Source: an uncultured Lachnospiraceae bacterium
GTDB lineage: Bacteria; Bacillota; Clostridia; Lachnospirales; Lachnospiraceae
Assembly (NCBI GenBank): GCA_947653315.1
Contig: CANTGP010000235.1
Location: forward strand, 1-5,350
Direction: 5' to 3'
Length of the DNA: 5,350 nt
Within the stretch, counting starts at the first letter, position 1; every line of letters starts with the position of its first letter. Made by a program: the position numbers and the translations under genes. Under the pieces are notes generated by a model. The model was not told where the DNA came from and searched no databases. It saw nothing but the letters and a program-made list of their open reading frames with translations. Positions 1 through 5,350 of this stretch are shown here, piece after piece.

Positions 1-19
1 GGTTCTTTTGTTTACCCCC

Positions 20-48
20 TTGCAGAGTCCTCCCGAATATTATATCAT
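20..48 (+). promoter_or_regulatory. Putative sigma-A promoter of the malic enzyme operon
   Basis: A TATCAT hexamer at 43-48 matches five of six bases of the -10 consensus. It lies 17 bp downstream of TTGCAG at 20-25, a weaker -35 that matches mainly in its TTG. Transcription would start near 55, giving a leader of about 38 nt before the Shine-Dalgarno and the ATG at 93. The strong -10 and ideal spacing support it; the poor -35 and the nearby alternative TATTAT (38-43) limit confidence. Confidence 0.45.
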
Positions 49-82
49 GTTACTTGGAACATACATCCATTTTACATGAAAC

Positions 83-88
83 GAGGTG
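83..88 (+). promoter_or_regulatory. Shine-Dalgarno site fixing the malic enzyme start
   Basis: GAGGTG is complementary to the 3' end of 16S rRNA and ends 4 nt before the ATG at 93. It favours this start over the in-frame TTG at 54, which would add 13 residues that do not look like the family N-terminus. Confidence 0.75.
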
Positions 89-92
89 CAAT

Positions 93-1244
93 ATGACTAC
101 AAACGAAAAAGCGTTAGAGCTTCATAAACAATGGAACGGGAAACTGGAAACCGTATCCAAATCCCCCGTAAAATCCCGCGAGGACTTATCCCTCGCCTAC
201 ACACCGGGCGTAGCGGAACCGTGCAAAGTCATTGCAAAAGACCGGGAAGCCGCCTATACCTATACCATGAAAGCAAATACCGTAGCCGTCGTATCGGACG
301 GCAGCGCGGTTCTTGGTCTTGGCAATATCGGTCCTTACGCCGCCATGCCCGTCATGGAAGGAAAGGCTGTTCTGTTCAAGGAATTCGGGGGCATTAACGC
401 GGTTCCCATCTGTCTTGATACACAGGATACGGAAGAAATCATTAAGGCAGTCACCTATCTGGCTCCGGGTTTTGGCGGTATCAACCTGGAAGATATCAGC
501 GCCCCCCGCTGTTTTGAAATCGAGGAACGCCTGAAAAAAATCCTTGACATCCCGGTCTTCCACGACGACCAGCACGGCACGGCAATCGTGGTTCTTGCCG
601 GCATCATCAATGCATTAAAAGTAACGGGAAAGAAAAAAGAGGAATGCCGTGTCGTGGTAAACGGCGCGGGCAGCGCAGGCGTCGCCATTACCAAACTGCT
701 GCTGACCTACGGTTTTACCAATATCCTTATGTGCGACAAAGTAGGCATCGTCTCCACACAGACGGAAGGATTAAACTGGATGCAGGAAAAAATGGCGCAG
801 ATTACCAATCCCGGCCATGAAACGGGAACCCTCGCCGACGCGCTGAAAGGAGCGGATATTTTTGTCGGCGTTTCCGCTCCCGGTATCGTCTCCAAGGAAA
901 TGGTGGCTTCCATGAACAAAGATGCCATCCTGTTCGCCATGGCAAACCCCGTACCGGAAATCATGCCGGATTTGGCAAAAGAAGCCGGCGCCAGGGTAGT
1001 CGGCACCGGACGCAGCGATTTTCCCAACCAGGTCAATAACGTCGTGGCATTTCCCGGCATATTCAAAGGAGCACTGGAAGGACGCGCTTCCCAGATTACG
1101 GAAGAAATGAAACTGGCTGCGGCAAACGCCATCGCCGGACTTGTGCCGGACCATGAATTAAACGAAAACAACATCCTGCCGGAAGCCTTTAACCCCAAAG
1201 TGGCGCAAGTGGTTGCCGAAGCGGTAAAATCCCATATCGTATGA
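93..1244 (+). CDS. Malic enzyme, short form (malate dehydrogenase, oxaloacetate-decarboxylating)
   Basis: This cytosolic enzyme oxidatively decarboxylates L-malate to pyruvate and CO2 while reducing NAD(P)+, linking C4 acids to pyruvate and supplying reductant. The 383-residue product has the length of short bacterial malic enzymes and lacks the C-terminal phosphotransacetylase-like domain of MaeB. In order: the SLAYTPGVAEP motif with the probable catalytic Tyr36; MEGKAVLFK with the probable catalytic Lys91; NLEDI (Glu133, Asp134) and HDDQHGTA (Asp159), which hold the divalent metal; and the Rossmann loop GAGSAG at 191-196. Asp215 ends the second strand of that fold, and I cannot decide NAD from NADP preference by reading. 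ATG at 93 is chosen because GAGGTG lies at 83-88. The in-frame TTG at 54 has no ribosome site and sits at the predicted transcription start. The stop overlaps the next gene as ATGA, so the two are probably co-transcribed. Confidence 0.96.
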   Translation: MTTNEKALELHKQWNGKLETVSKSPVKSREDLSLAYTPGVAEPCKVIAKDREAAYTYTMKANTVAVVSDGSAVLGLGNIGPYAAMPVMEGKAVLFKEFGGINAVPICLDTQDTEEIIKAVTYLAPGFGGINLEDISAPRCFEIEERLKKILDIPVFHDDQHGTAIVVLAGIINALKVTGKKKEECRVVVNGAGSAGVAITKLLLTYGFTNILMCDKVGIVSTQTEGLNWMQEKMAQITNPGHETGTLADALKGADIFVGVSAPGIVSKEMVASMNKDAILFAMANPVPEIMPDLAKEAGARVVGTGRSDFPNQVNNVVAFPGIFKGALEGRASQITEEMKLAAANAIAGLVPDHELNENNILPEAFNPKVAQVVAEAVKSHIV

Positions 1245-2251
1245 GCGGCAACGGCAAATGCTCCCCTCCCCCCATAAACGGGAAATGGCATGGAAAACGC
1301 TACTACTCCCTGGAAGCGTTTTTCAAAAACCAATACGGGTACCGGCTCCGGAAAATCTCCATTGATGCCGGTTTCACCTGCCCGAACCGGGACGGGACGC
1401 TGGATACCAGGGGATGCATCTTCTGCAGTGCGGGAGGAAGCGGTGAATTTGCCGTTCCTCCCTCTTTCCTTTGGCATCCGGCGGATTCCGCCTTTGGGAC
1501 GCCCCTCCGGGACACGCTGCCCACAGCCAAAACAGGCAGTAAGGAACCGGTCTGCCGGGAACCGTTTGTCGCATATTTCCAGGCATATACCAATACTTAT
1601 GCGCCGGTTTCCCATTTGGAGCGGCTTTACCGCAGTGCCCTGGAACATCCCCTTGCCGCCGGAATTTCCGTCGCTACCCGCCCCGACTGCCTGCCGGAAG
1701 AAATACTGGAACTGCTCGGCCGGCTGAAAAAGGATTATCCGGAAAAATTCCTATGGATCGAGCTTGGTTTACAGACCATCCATGCCGAAACCGCCGCCTA
1801 TATCCGGCGGGGATATCCCCTTTTGTGTTTTAACCGGGCAGTGGATGCGCTGCATGGTCTGTCCGTTCCGGTAATTGTACATGTCATTTTGGGACTGCCG
1901 GGGGAGGACGCTGCCATGATGCTGCAGACTGTGGAATATTTAAACCGCCTTCCCATATTTGGCGTAAAACTGCAGCTTTTGCACGTATTAAAAGGCACGG
2001 ACCTCGCCGCCGACTATGAAAAAGGACGCTTCCGCACCCTTTCCATGGAAGAATATCTGGACATCCTGATCCGCTGCATCGAACACCTTTCCCCGGACAC
2101 CGTCCTCCACCGCGTTACGGGGGACGGCGCAAGGGATTTACTGGTTGCCCCGCTATGGAGCCTGGAAAAGAAAAAAGTCCTGAACGCGCTCCATCACCGC
2201 ATGAAACTCCTTGATGCCTACCAGGGAAAATACCAAAACGGGAAAACATAA
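1241..2251 (+). CDS. TIGR01212-family (YhcC/YtqA-like) radical SAM protein
   Basis: A 336-residue member of the YhcC-type radical SAM family, related in its core to the Elp3 radical SAM domain; the substrate of the family is not known to me. The iron-sulfur cluster is probably held by Cys47, Cys59 and Cys62 in CPNRDGTLDTRGCIFC (CX11CX2C), the spacing typical of this family. Further family blocks are AYFQAYTNTYAP (111-122), SVATRPDCL (143-151), ELGLQT (174-179), HVILGLPGE (214-222), KLQLLHVLKGT (243-253) and TGDG with APLWSLEKKKVLN (293-315). The segment between GSGEF and AYFQAYTNTY (about 71-108) is proline-rich and does not resemble the helical linker I expect. The ATG overlaps the malic enzyme stop as ATGA and lacks a good Shine-Dalgarno, so translation is probably coupled. 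There is no alternative in-frame ATG before the cysteine motif. Confidence 0.93.
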   Translation: MSGNGKCSPPPINGKWHGKRYYSLEAFFKNQYGYRLRKISIDAGFTCPNRDGTLDTRGCIFCSAGGSGEFAVPPSFLWHPADSAFGTPLRDTLPTAKTGSKEPVCREPFVAYFQAYTNTYAPVSHLERLYRSALEHPLAAGISVATRPDCLPEEILELLGRLKKDYPEKFLWIELGLQTIHAETAAYIRRGYPLLCFNRAVDALHGLSVPVIVHVILGLPGEDAAMMLQTVEYLNRLPIFGVKLQLLHVLKGTDLAADYEKGRFRTLSMEEYLDILIRCIEHLSPDTVLHRVTGDGARDLLVAPLWSLEKKKVLNALHHRMKLLDAYQGKYQNGKT

Positions 2252-2346
2252 AAACAAAAAGGAACACGAAAGCAAAAAGGCAAAAACAGGAACAACATAA
2301 AACAACAACATAAAACAAAGAAGCATTAAGGAAGGAGCAATACCCC
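2252..2346 (+). other. A-rich, T-poor intergenic leader with a 13-bp tandem repeat
   Basis: The 95-bp spacer between the radical SAM and DUF4364 genes is very rich in A on the + strand and contains only five T residues. The 13-bp unit aacaacataaaac occurs twice back to back (2291-2303 and 2304-2316), with the match running two further bases. CAAAAAGG occurs at 2255-2262 and 2273-2280. No terminator hairpin or convincing promoter is visible, so transcription probably reads through. A GGAAGGAGC Shine-Dalgarno at its end (about 2330-2338) serves the ATG at 2347. Confidence 0.6.
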
Positions 2347-2862
2347 ATGCCGCAGGAATCGCTGACCCTCTACAAATTAATCATTCTATACATGCTGGAC
2401 CGGGTGGATTTCCCGCTGACCGGCGCACAAATCAGTGAATTCATTTTGGAAAAGGAATATACGAATTTCCTCACCTTACAGCAGGCAATCAGCGAACTGA
2501 CAGAAGCCTCCTTAATTACCGCCCGCCCCTCCGGGAACCGTACCCGGCTTATGCTCACCGCCGAAGGTGCGAACACGCTTGCCTACTTCGAAGACCGCAT
2601 CAGCGATGCCATCAAAAACGAAATCCGGGATTTTTTCACGGAACACGAAATCGAAATGCGCAACGAATCCTCCATTCTCGCCGACTACTATAAAGCCACC
2701 ACGGGCGAATACGAAGCGCACCTTGTCGCGAAGGAAAAAGACCTGCACCTTTTGGACATCACCCTTTCCGTCCCCACGAAGGAATCCGCCGCCGCCATCT
2801 GCGATAACTGGCAGCGCAAAAACCAGGAAATTTACCGTTATCTCGTGGAACAGCTATTTTAG
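2347..2862 (+). CDS. DUF4364 family protein (winged-helix-like)
   Basis: A 171-residue soluble protein that I recognise as DUF4364, a family found mainly in Clostridia and without a settled function. The N-terminal part, about residues 5-80, has the pattern of a winged helix: a first helix with LYKLIILYMLDRVDFPLT, a second with AQISEFILEKEYTN, a recognition-like helix around TLQQAISELTEASLI, and a wing strand around RTRLMLTAEG. A helical segment (about 81-115) follows, then an alpha/beta tail with LHLLDITLSVPTKESA and a closing helix. It could be a DNA-binding regulator, but no ligand or target is evident. The ATG has a GGAAGGAG Shine-Dalgarno 9-15 nt upstream. The gene lies 95 bp after the radical SAM gene in the same direction, with no terminator between them. 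Confidence 0.88.
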   Translation: MPQESLTLYKLIILYMLDRVDFPLTGAQISEFILEKEYTNFLTLQQAISELTEASLITARPSGNRTRLMLTAEGANTLAYFEDRISDAIKNEIRDFFTEHEIEMRNESSILADYYKATTGEYEAHLVAKEKDLHLLDITLSVPTKESAAAICDNWQRKNQEIYRYLVEQLF

Positions 2863-2877
2863 GGCGTTTCCTCCCAC

Positions 2878-2906
2878 TTGACACCCACACGCCGATATAG
2901 TAATAT
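2878..2906 (+). promoter_or_regulatory. Sigma-A promoter for the CNNM/CorC-type gene
   Basis: A perfect TTGACA -35 at 2878-2883 is followed after exactly 17 bp by TAATAT at 2901-2906, which keeps the important first, second and last bases of the -10 box. It lies wholly in the gap after the DUF4364 stop. Transcription would begin near 2913, about 46 nt before the TTG start codon at 2959. It implies that the downstream gene can be expressed independently of the upstream operon. Confidence 0.7.
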
Positions 2907-2918
2907 TGCATATGTATC

Positions 2919-2943
2919 TATGTACCAAAAATTCTGCTACATA
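2919..2943 (+). promoter_or_regulatory. Leader inverted repeat abutting the Shine-Dalgarno
   Basis: TATGTA (2919-2924) and TACATA (2938-2943) form a perfect 6-bp inverted repeat with a 13-nt loop in the predicted leader of the CNNM gene. Its last base is the first A of the AAGGAG site. The stem is all but AT-only and weak, so any effect on translation is speculative. Confidence 0.25.
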
Positions 2944-2948
2944 AGGAG
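2943..2948 (+). promoter_or_regulatory. Shine-Dalgarno site deciding a TTG start
   Basis: AAGGAG is the only good ribosome site near the N-terminus of the CNNM gene and lies 10 nt before TTG at 2959. It supports that TTG over the in-frame ATG at 2920 and the TTG at 2878, neither of which has a ribosome site. Confidence 0.75.
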
Positions 2949-2958
2949 TGATTATACT

Positions 2959-4398
2959 TTGGATACCACTGGTGTCATACAACTTGTCATTATTCTCGTT
3001 TTAGTCGCATTATCGGCTTTCTTTTCGTCTGCGGAAACCGCCCTTTCCACCGCGAACCGGGTACGGTTAAAAGCCCTTGCCGACGACGGAAACCATACGG
3101 CGGCAAAAGTACTGAAAATATTGGACCAGTACAGCAAAATGTTAAGTACCATTCTAATCGGAAACAATATCGTCAACCTGACCGCGTCTTCCCTGACGAC
3201 CATCCTCGCCACGAAGGCATTCGGAAGTTATGCGGTAGGGATTGCGACCGGCGTCCTCACTTTAGTCATTCTCCTTTTCGGGGAAATTATCCCTAAAAAC
3301 ACCGCCATGCTCTATTCGGAAAAAATATGCATGGTATATGCCCCTGTCATCCTCGGACTGATGAAACTTTTCACCCCGATTGTTTTCCTCGTGGATAAAC
3401 TGTCCTTAGGCATATCCCTGCTGCTGCATATCGACACCAGCAAAAAAGGCAGCCTGATGACGGAAACCGAATTAAAAACCTACGTGGATGTCAGCCATGA
3501 GGACGGCGTCATTGAATCGGAAGAACGGGAAATCATTTATAATGTCTTTGATTTCAGCGATGCGGTGGCAAAGGATATCATGATTCCGCGTATCGATATG
3601 GTAAGCGTCAACCAAAATATGGGCTATGACGAAGTGCTGACGGTTTTCAAGGAGCATATGTACACAAGACTCCCCGTATATGAAGACGACAAAGATAATG
3701 TCATCGGCTTAATTAACATTAAGGATTTTATCCTTTTAACCGGAAAAGAGGATTTCTGCATCAAAAATATTATGCGGGAAGCCTATTATACCTATGAATA
3801 CAAAAAGACGGCGGACCTTTTAATCGAAATGCGCGAAATCACCGCCAGCGTGGCTTTCGTACTCAACGAATACGGCGCGACGGTAGGCATGATTACGCTG
3901 GAAGACCTTTTGGAGGAAATCGTCGGGGAAATCCGCGACGAATATGACGAAGACGAAGAAGAACTCATCCAGCAGGTGGAAGAAAACAGCTATCTGGTGG
4001 AAGGCAGCATGAAACTGGACGACATCAATGACGCGCTGGATACCGCACTCCATTCGGAGGACTACGATTCCATCGGCGGACTGATGATCGAATACCTGGA
4101 CCGGCTTCCGGAAGACGGGGAAACCGTTTCCACCGACGACGGCATCACGTTACAGGTAAAAGGAATCAGCCACAACCGTATCAGTAAAGTACTCATGACA
4201 CTGCCGGAAGACGAAGATGCCGAATCTGACGGCGAATCCAAAGAAGCGGCAGCGGATGCCGGGAACGAAAACACCGAAACCGGCCAATCCGCAAATACGG
4301 CGGAAAGCGGAAACGGAACAGACCATGCAACGGAAAATGCGGCGGAAAGCCAAACTTCAGACGGCGGAGACACATCTTCCGGACAGAATCTCGAGTAG
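2959..4398 (+). CDS. CNNM/CorB-CorC-type membrane protein (DUF21, CBS pair, CorC_HlyC domain)
   Basis: A 479-residue inner-membrane protein of the family often labelled hemolysin; characterised relatives take part in divalent cation transport, notably Mg2+. The start is TTG at 2959, giving MDTTGVIQLVIIL, as expected for the family. The DUF21 region has hydrophobic segments at about 7-28, 65-89, 91-110 and 126-148, with SAFFSSAETALS (about 19-30), GNNIVN (68-73) and GEIIPK (108-113). A CBS pair follows: the first starts near AKDIMIPRIDMVSV (204-217), and the second ends with NEYGATVGMITLEDLLEEI (303-321). The CorC_HlyC domain spans roughly 341-416. From about 418 to the end lies a 62-residue acidic, Ser/Thr/Asn/Gly/Ala-rich tail with almost no hydrophobic residues. 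The CBS pair may bind an adenine nucleotide. The gene has its own promoter, and its stop codon lies inside a hairpin. Confidence 0.95.
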   Translation: MDTTGVIQLVIILVLVALSAFFSSAETALSTANRVRLKALADDGNHTAAKVLKILDQYSKMLSTILIGNNIVNLTASSLTTILATKAFGSYAVGIATGVLTLVILLFGEIIPKNTAMLYSEKICMVYAPVILGLMKLFTPIVFLVDKLSLGISLLLHIDTSKKGSLMTETELKTYVDVSHEDGVIESEEREIIYNVFDFSDAVAKDIMIPRIDMVSVNQNMGYDEVLTVFKEHMYTRLPVYEDDKDNVIGLINIKDFILLTGKEDFCIKNIMREAYYTYEYKKTADLLIEMREITASVAFVLNEYGATVGMITLEDLLEEIVGEIRDEYDEDEEELIQQVEENSYLVEGSMKLDDINDALDTALHSEDYDSIGGLMIEYLDRLPEDGETVSTDDGITLQVKGISHNRISKVLMTLPEDEDAESDGESKEAAADAGNENTETGQSANTAESGNGTDHATENAAESQTSDGGDTSSGQNLE

Positions 4399-4419
4399 GG
4401 AAGATTTTCTCCCTACTCG
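4392..4419 (+). terminator. Perfect 10-bp inverted repeat at the CNNM stop codon
   Basis: CGAGTAGGGA (4392-4401) and TCCCTACTCG (4410-4419) are exact reverse complements around an 8-nt loop. The TAG stop of the CNNM gene (4396-4398) lies within the left arm. The position suggests a terminator or 3'-end stabilising stem for the rightward transcript. It is followed by GC-rich DNA rather than a T-tract, so it is not a textbook intrinsic terminator. Confidence 0.5.
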
Positions 4420-4426
4420 CCGCGCC

Positions 4427-4441
4427 GCCGGCTTCGCCGGC
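4427..4441 (+). terminator. GC-rich hairpin in the convergent spacer
   Basis: GCCGGC (4427-4432) and GCCGGC (4436-4441) pair perfectly around TTC, giving a very stable short stem just after the previous inverted repeat. It is followed by ACATTAGTTTGT, at best a weak U-containing tail. Together with the stem before it, it may end rightward transcription. The reverse direction also lacks a U-tract. Confidence 0.45.
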
Positions 4442-4453
4442 ACATTAGTTTGT

Positions 4454-4517
4454 AAGACATTAAAATGTCAAGACATTAGAATGTCAAGACATTAAAATAT
4501 CAAGACATTAGAATGTC
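4454..4517. repeat. Four tandem 16-bp palindromic units
   Basis: Units lie at 4454-4469, 4470-4485, 4486-4501 and 4502-4517. The consensus is aa followed by gacatt-(aa or ag)-aatgtc, so each unit is a 6+2+6 inverted repeat. Centres alternate aa, ag, aa, ag. Units 2 and 4 are identical, and units 1 and 3 differ only at 4467 versus 4499. This points to duplication of a 32-bp pair. A degenerate further unit (acattag then tgt) occurs just before, at about 4439-4453. The array fills the spacer between two convergent genes, and the last unit covers the 3' end of the HAD gene. A double-stranded binding site, a folded bidirectional 3' end or a simple tandem duplication are all possible. Confidence 0.9.
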
Positions 4518-5162
4518 AATAATATCCATCGGGTCGTCGGCAAATACCCTGCCGCCGGCCTTTTCCTGTTCCTCCCTTGTGCGGAATCCCCATGCCACCG
4601 CGATACAGTCCATCCCCGCGTTTGCCGCCGTGGCAATATCCACCTCGGAATCCCCCACGTAAACGGACGATTCCACACTGCTGCCAAGCTCCTCCAATGC
4701 CGCAAATACGGTATCCGGCGCAGGCTTTTTGCGTATCCCCTCCTTTTCCCCGATGGCTGCCGACACGTATTCCGCAAAATAAAGGCGGTTCAACTCCTGC
4801 ACCCCGTCGTAAAATTTATTGGATACAATCGCCATTTTATATCCCCTCTTTTTTAACTCCGCTAAAAGCTCCATAATATGCGGATACGGCGCCGTTTTGT
4901 CGTTGCAGTGCTGCCCGTAATGGCTGCGGAAGCGTTCAAACACTTCCCCAAAGCGCGGGTTTTCCTCTCCTTCCGGTACTGCCAGCTCCATCAGGCGCCT
5001 TACGCCGTTCCCGACAAAGTTCCGTATTTCCTCTAAAGAACGTACCGGCATCCCTGCGCTCTCCAGCGCATGGTTCACGCTGTCCTTCAAATCCTCCAGC
5101 GTATCCAAAAGAGTTCCGTCCAAATCAAAAACCACCGTATCATATTTTTTTGCGCCATTCAT
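4500..5162 (-). CDS. HAD-superfamily phosphatase, phosphoglycolate phosphatase-like (subfamily IA)
   Basis: A 220-residue cytosolic hydrolase with all four HAD motifs. Motif I is VFDLDGTLLDT, with nucleophile Asp13 and acid/base Asp15. Motif II is AIVSNK with Ser114. Motif III is the lysine in RKKPAPDT (Lys145 or Lys146). Motif IV is VYVGDSEVDIATAANAG, with Asp171 and Asp175 binding Mg2+. The alpha-helical cap falls between motifs I and II (about 20-95), as in subfamily IA enzymes such as phosphoglycolate phosphatase and PpaX. The natural substrate cannot be told from the sequence. The start ATG (5160-5162) has GGAGG on the minus strand at 5173-5177. The gene follows the MATE fragment by 50 bp in the same direction, so the two are probably co-transcribed. 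Its last few codons (Asp-Ile-Leu-Met-Ser-stop) fall in the palindromic repeat array. Confidence 0.94.
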   Translation of the reverse strand: MNGAKKYDTVVFDLDGTLLDTLEDLKDSVNHALESAGMPVRSLEEIRNFVGNGVRRLMELAVPEGEENPRFGEVFERFRSHYGQHCNDKTAPYPHIMELLAELKKRGYKMAIVSNKFYDGVQELNRLYFAEYVSAAIGEKEGIRKKPAPDTVFAALEELGSSVESSVYVGDSEVDIATAANAGMDCIAVAWGFRTREEQEKAGGRVFADDPMDIIDILMS

Positions 5163-5212
5163 CTCCGTATTTCCTCCATAATCCTTGGAATTTATGTCTC
5201 TCCATGATTCCC

Positions 5213-5350
5213 CTATTCCCCCAATATTTTCTTAATATGTTTCCGCACGGCAAAATAGCAGACCACATGGGCGGCAAACGTAATCGCCCAGGAAACCGGA
5301 CAAGCACTATACACCCATTGCGTCGCTGTCAAAAGAACTTTCTTATCGTA
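5213..5350 (-). CDS. MATE-family efflux transporter, C-terminal fragment
   Basis: Only the last 45 codons lie in the window; the gene continues past the right edge. The translated end contains TQWVYSACPVSWAITFAAHV, then a hydrophobic stretch and a basic end (VRKHIKKILGE). This resembles the last transmembrane helix and cytoplasmic tail of MATE multidrug/Na+ antiporters, where a tryptophan/proline-rich 'W...P.SW' segment precedes the final helix. The assignment rests on this short region, so another polytopic transporter cannot be excluded. The stop (TAG, read on the minus strand at 5213-5215) lies 50 bp before the HAD start, suggesting an operon. Confidence 0.72.
   Translation of the reverse strand, partial: YDKKVLLTATQWVYSACPVSWAITFAAHVVCYFAVRKHIKKILGE

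Noticed and set aside
54..92. TTG at 54 as the malic enzyme start
   Set aside because: It has no Shine-Dalgarno, sits at the predicted transcription start, and adds 13 residues unlike the family; ATG at 93 has GAGGTG in front.
707..1648. A 313-codon open frame on the minus strand, antisense to malic enzyme and the radical SAM gene
   Set aside because: It spans two clearly recognised genes on the other strand, its translation resembles no family I know, and it is explained by the codon composition of those genes.
2863..2893. GGCGT/ACGCC pairing after the DUF4364 stop as a terminator
   Set aside because: Only 5 bp with a 21-nt loop, no T-tract, and it overlaps the TTGACA promoter element.
4217..4495. 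Plus-strand 92-codon frame over the CNNM 3' end and the spacer
   Set aside because: It is a frame-shifted shadow of the acidic tail, has no ribosome site, and runs through the hairpins and repeat array.
4454..4517. CRISPR-like array
   Set aside because: Units are contiguous 16-bp palindromes with no unique spacers of CRISPR length and no cas genes nearby.
4577..4876. Plus-strand 99-codon frame opposite the HAD gene
   Set aside because: Proline-rich shadow translation of a gene with all HAD motifs intact on the minus strand.
5140..5205. A 21-codon minus-strand ORF starting just after the MATE stop and overlapping the HAD start out of frame
   Set aside because: It is short, has only a weak ribosome site (GGGGA), and no sign of conservation can be seen; probably chance.

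Overview
The window looks like a core chromosomal stretch from a Gram-positive clostridium, most likely a Lachnospiraceae-type member of the Bacillota. This rests on the DUF4364 protein, the purine-rich Shine-Dalgarno sites, a TTG start behind a good Shine-Dalgarno, and protein types typical of gut Clostridia. Base composition is moderate, with GC-rich codon choices inside genes and AT-rich spacers. No phage, IS element, tRNA, rRNA or CRISPR array was found.

Layout: four genes read rightward. They are a short-form malic enzyme (93-1244), a TIGR01212/YhcC-type radical SAM protein (1241-2251, overlapping the previous gene by ATGA), a DUF4364 winged-helix-like protein (2347-2862) and a CNNM/CorB-CorC (DUF21-CBS) membrane protein (2959-4398). 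The first three are probably co-transcribed from a promoter just inside the left edge; no terminator is visible between them. The fourth has its own likely sigma-A promoter (2878-2906). Two genes read leftward from the right edge: the C-terminal end of a probable MATE transporter (5213-5350, cut by the window) and a HAD-superfamily phosphatase (4500-5162), probably in one operon.

The two gene sets converge on a spacer of about 100 bp (4399-4499) that holds the most distinctive DNA here. It has a perfect 10-bp inverted repeat containing the CNNM stop codon, then a GC-rich hairpin, then four tandem 16-bp units that are each palindromic. The last unit encodes the final residues of the HAD protein. 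Neither direction has a clear U-tract.

The genes do not form an obvious single pathway. The malic enzyme serves central carbon metabolism and reductant supply, the radical SAM protein is a conserved uncharacterised enzyme, DUF4364 may be a regulator, the CNNM protein probably handles divalent cations, and the HAD protein is probably a metabolite phosphatase. I see no convincing new multi-gene system. The points worth following up are the palindrome array, the unusual linker in the radical SAM protein and the acidic tail of the CNNM protein.
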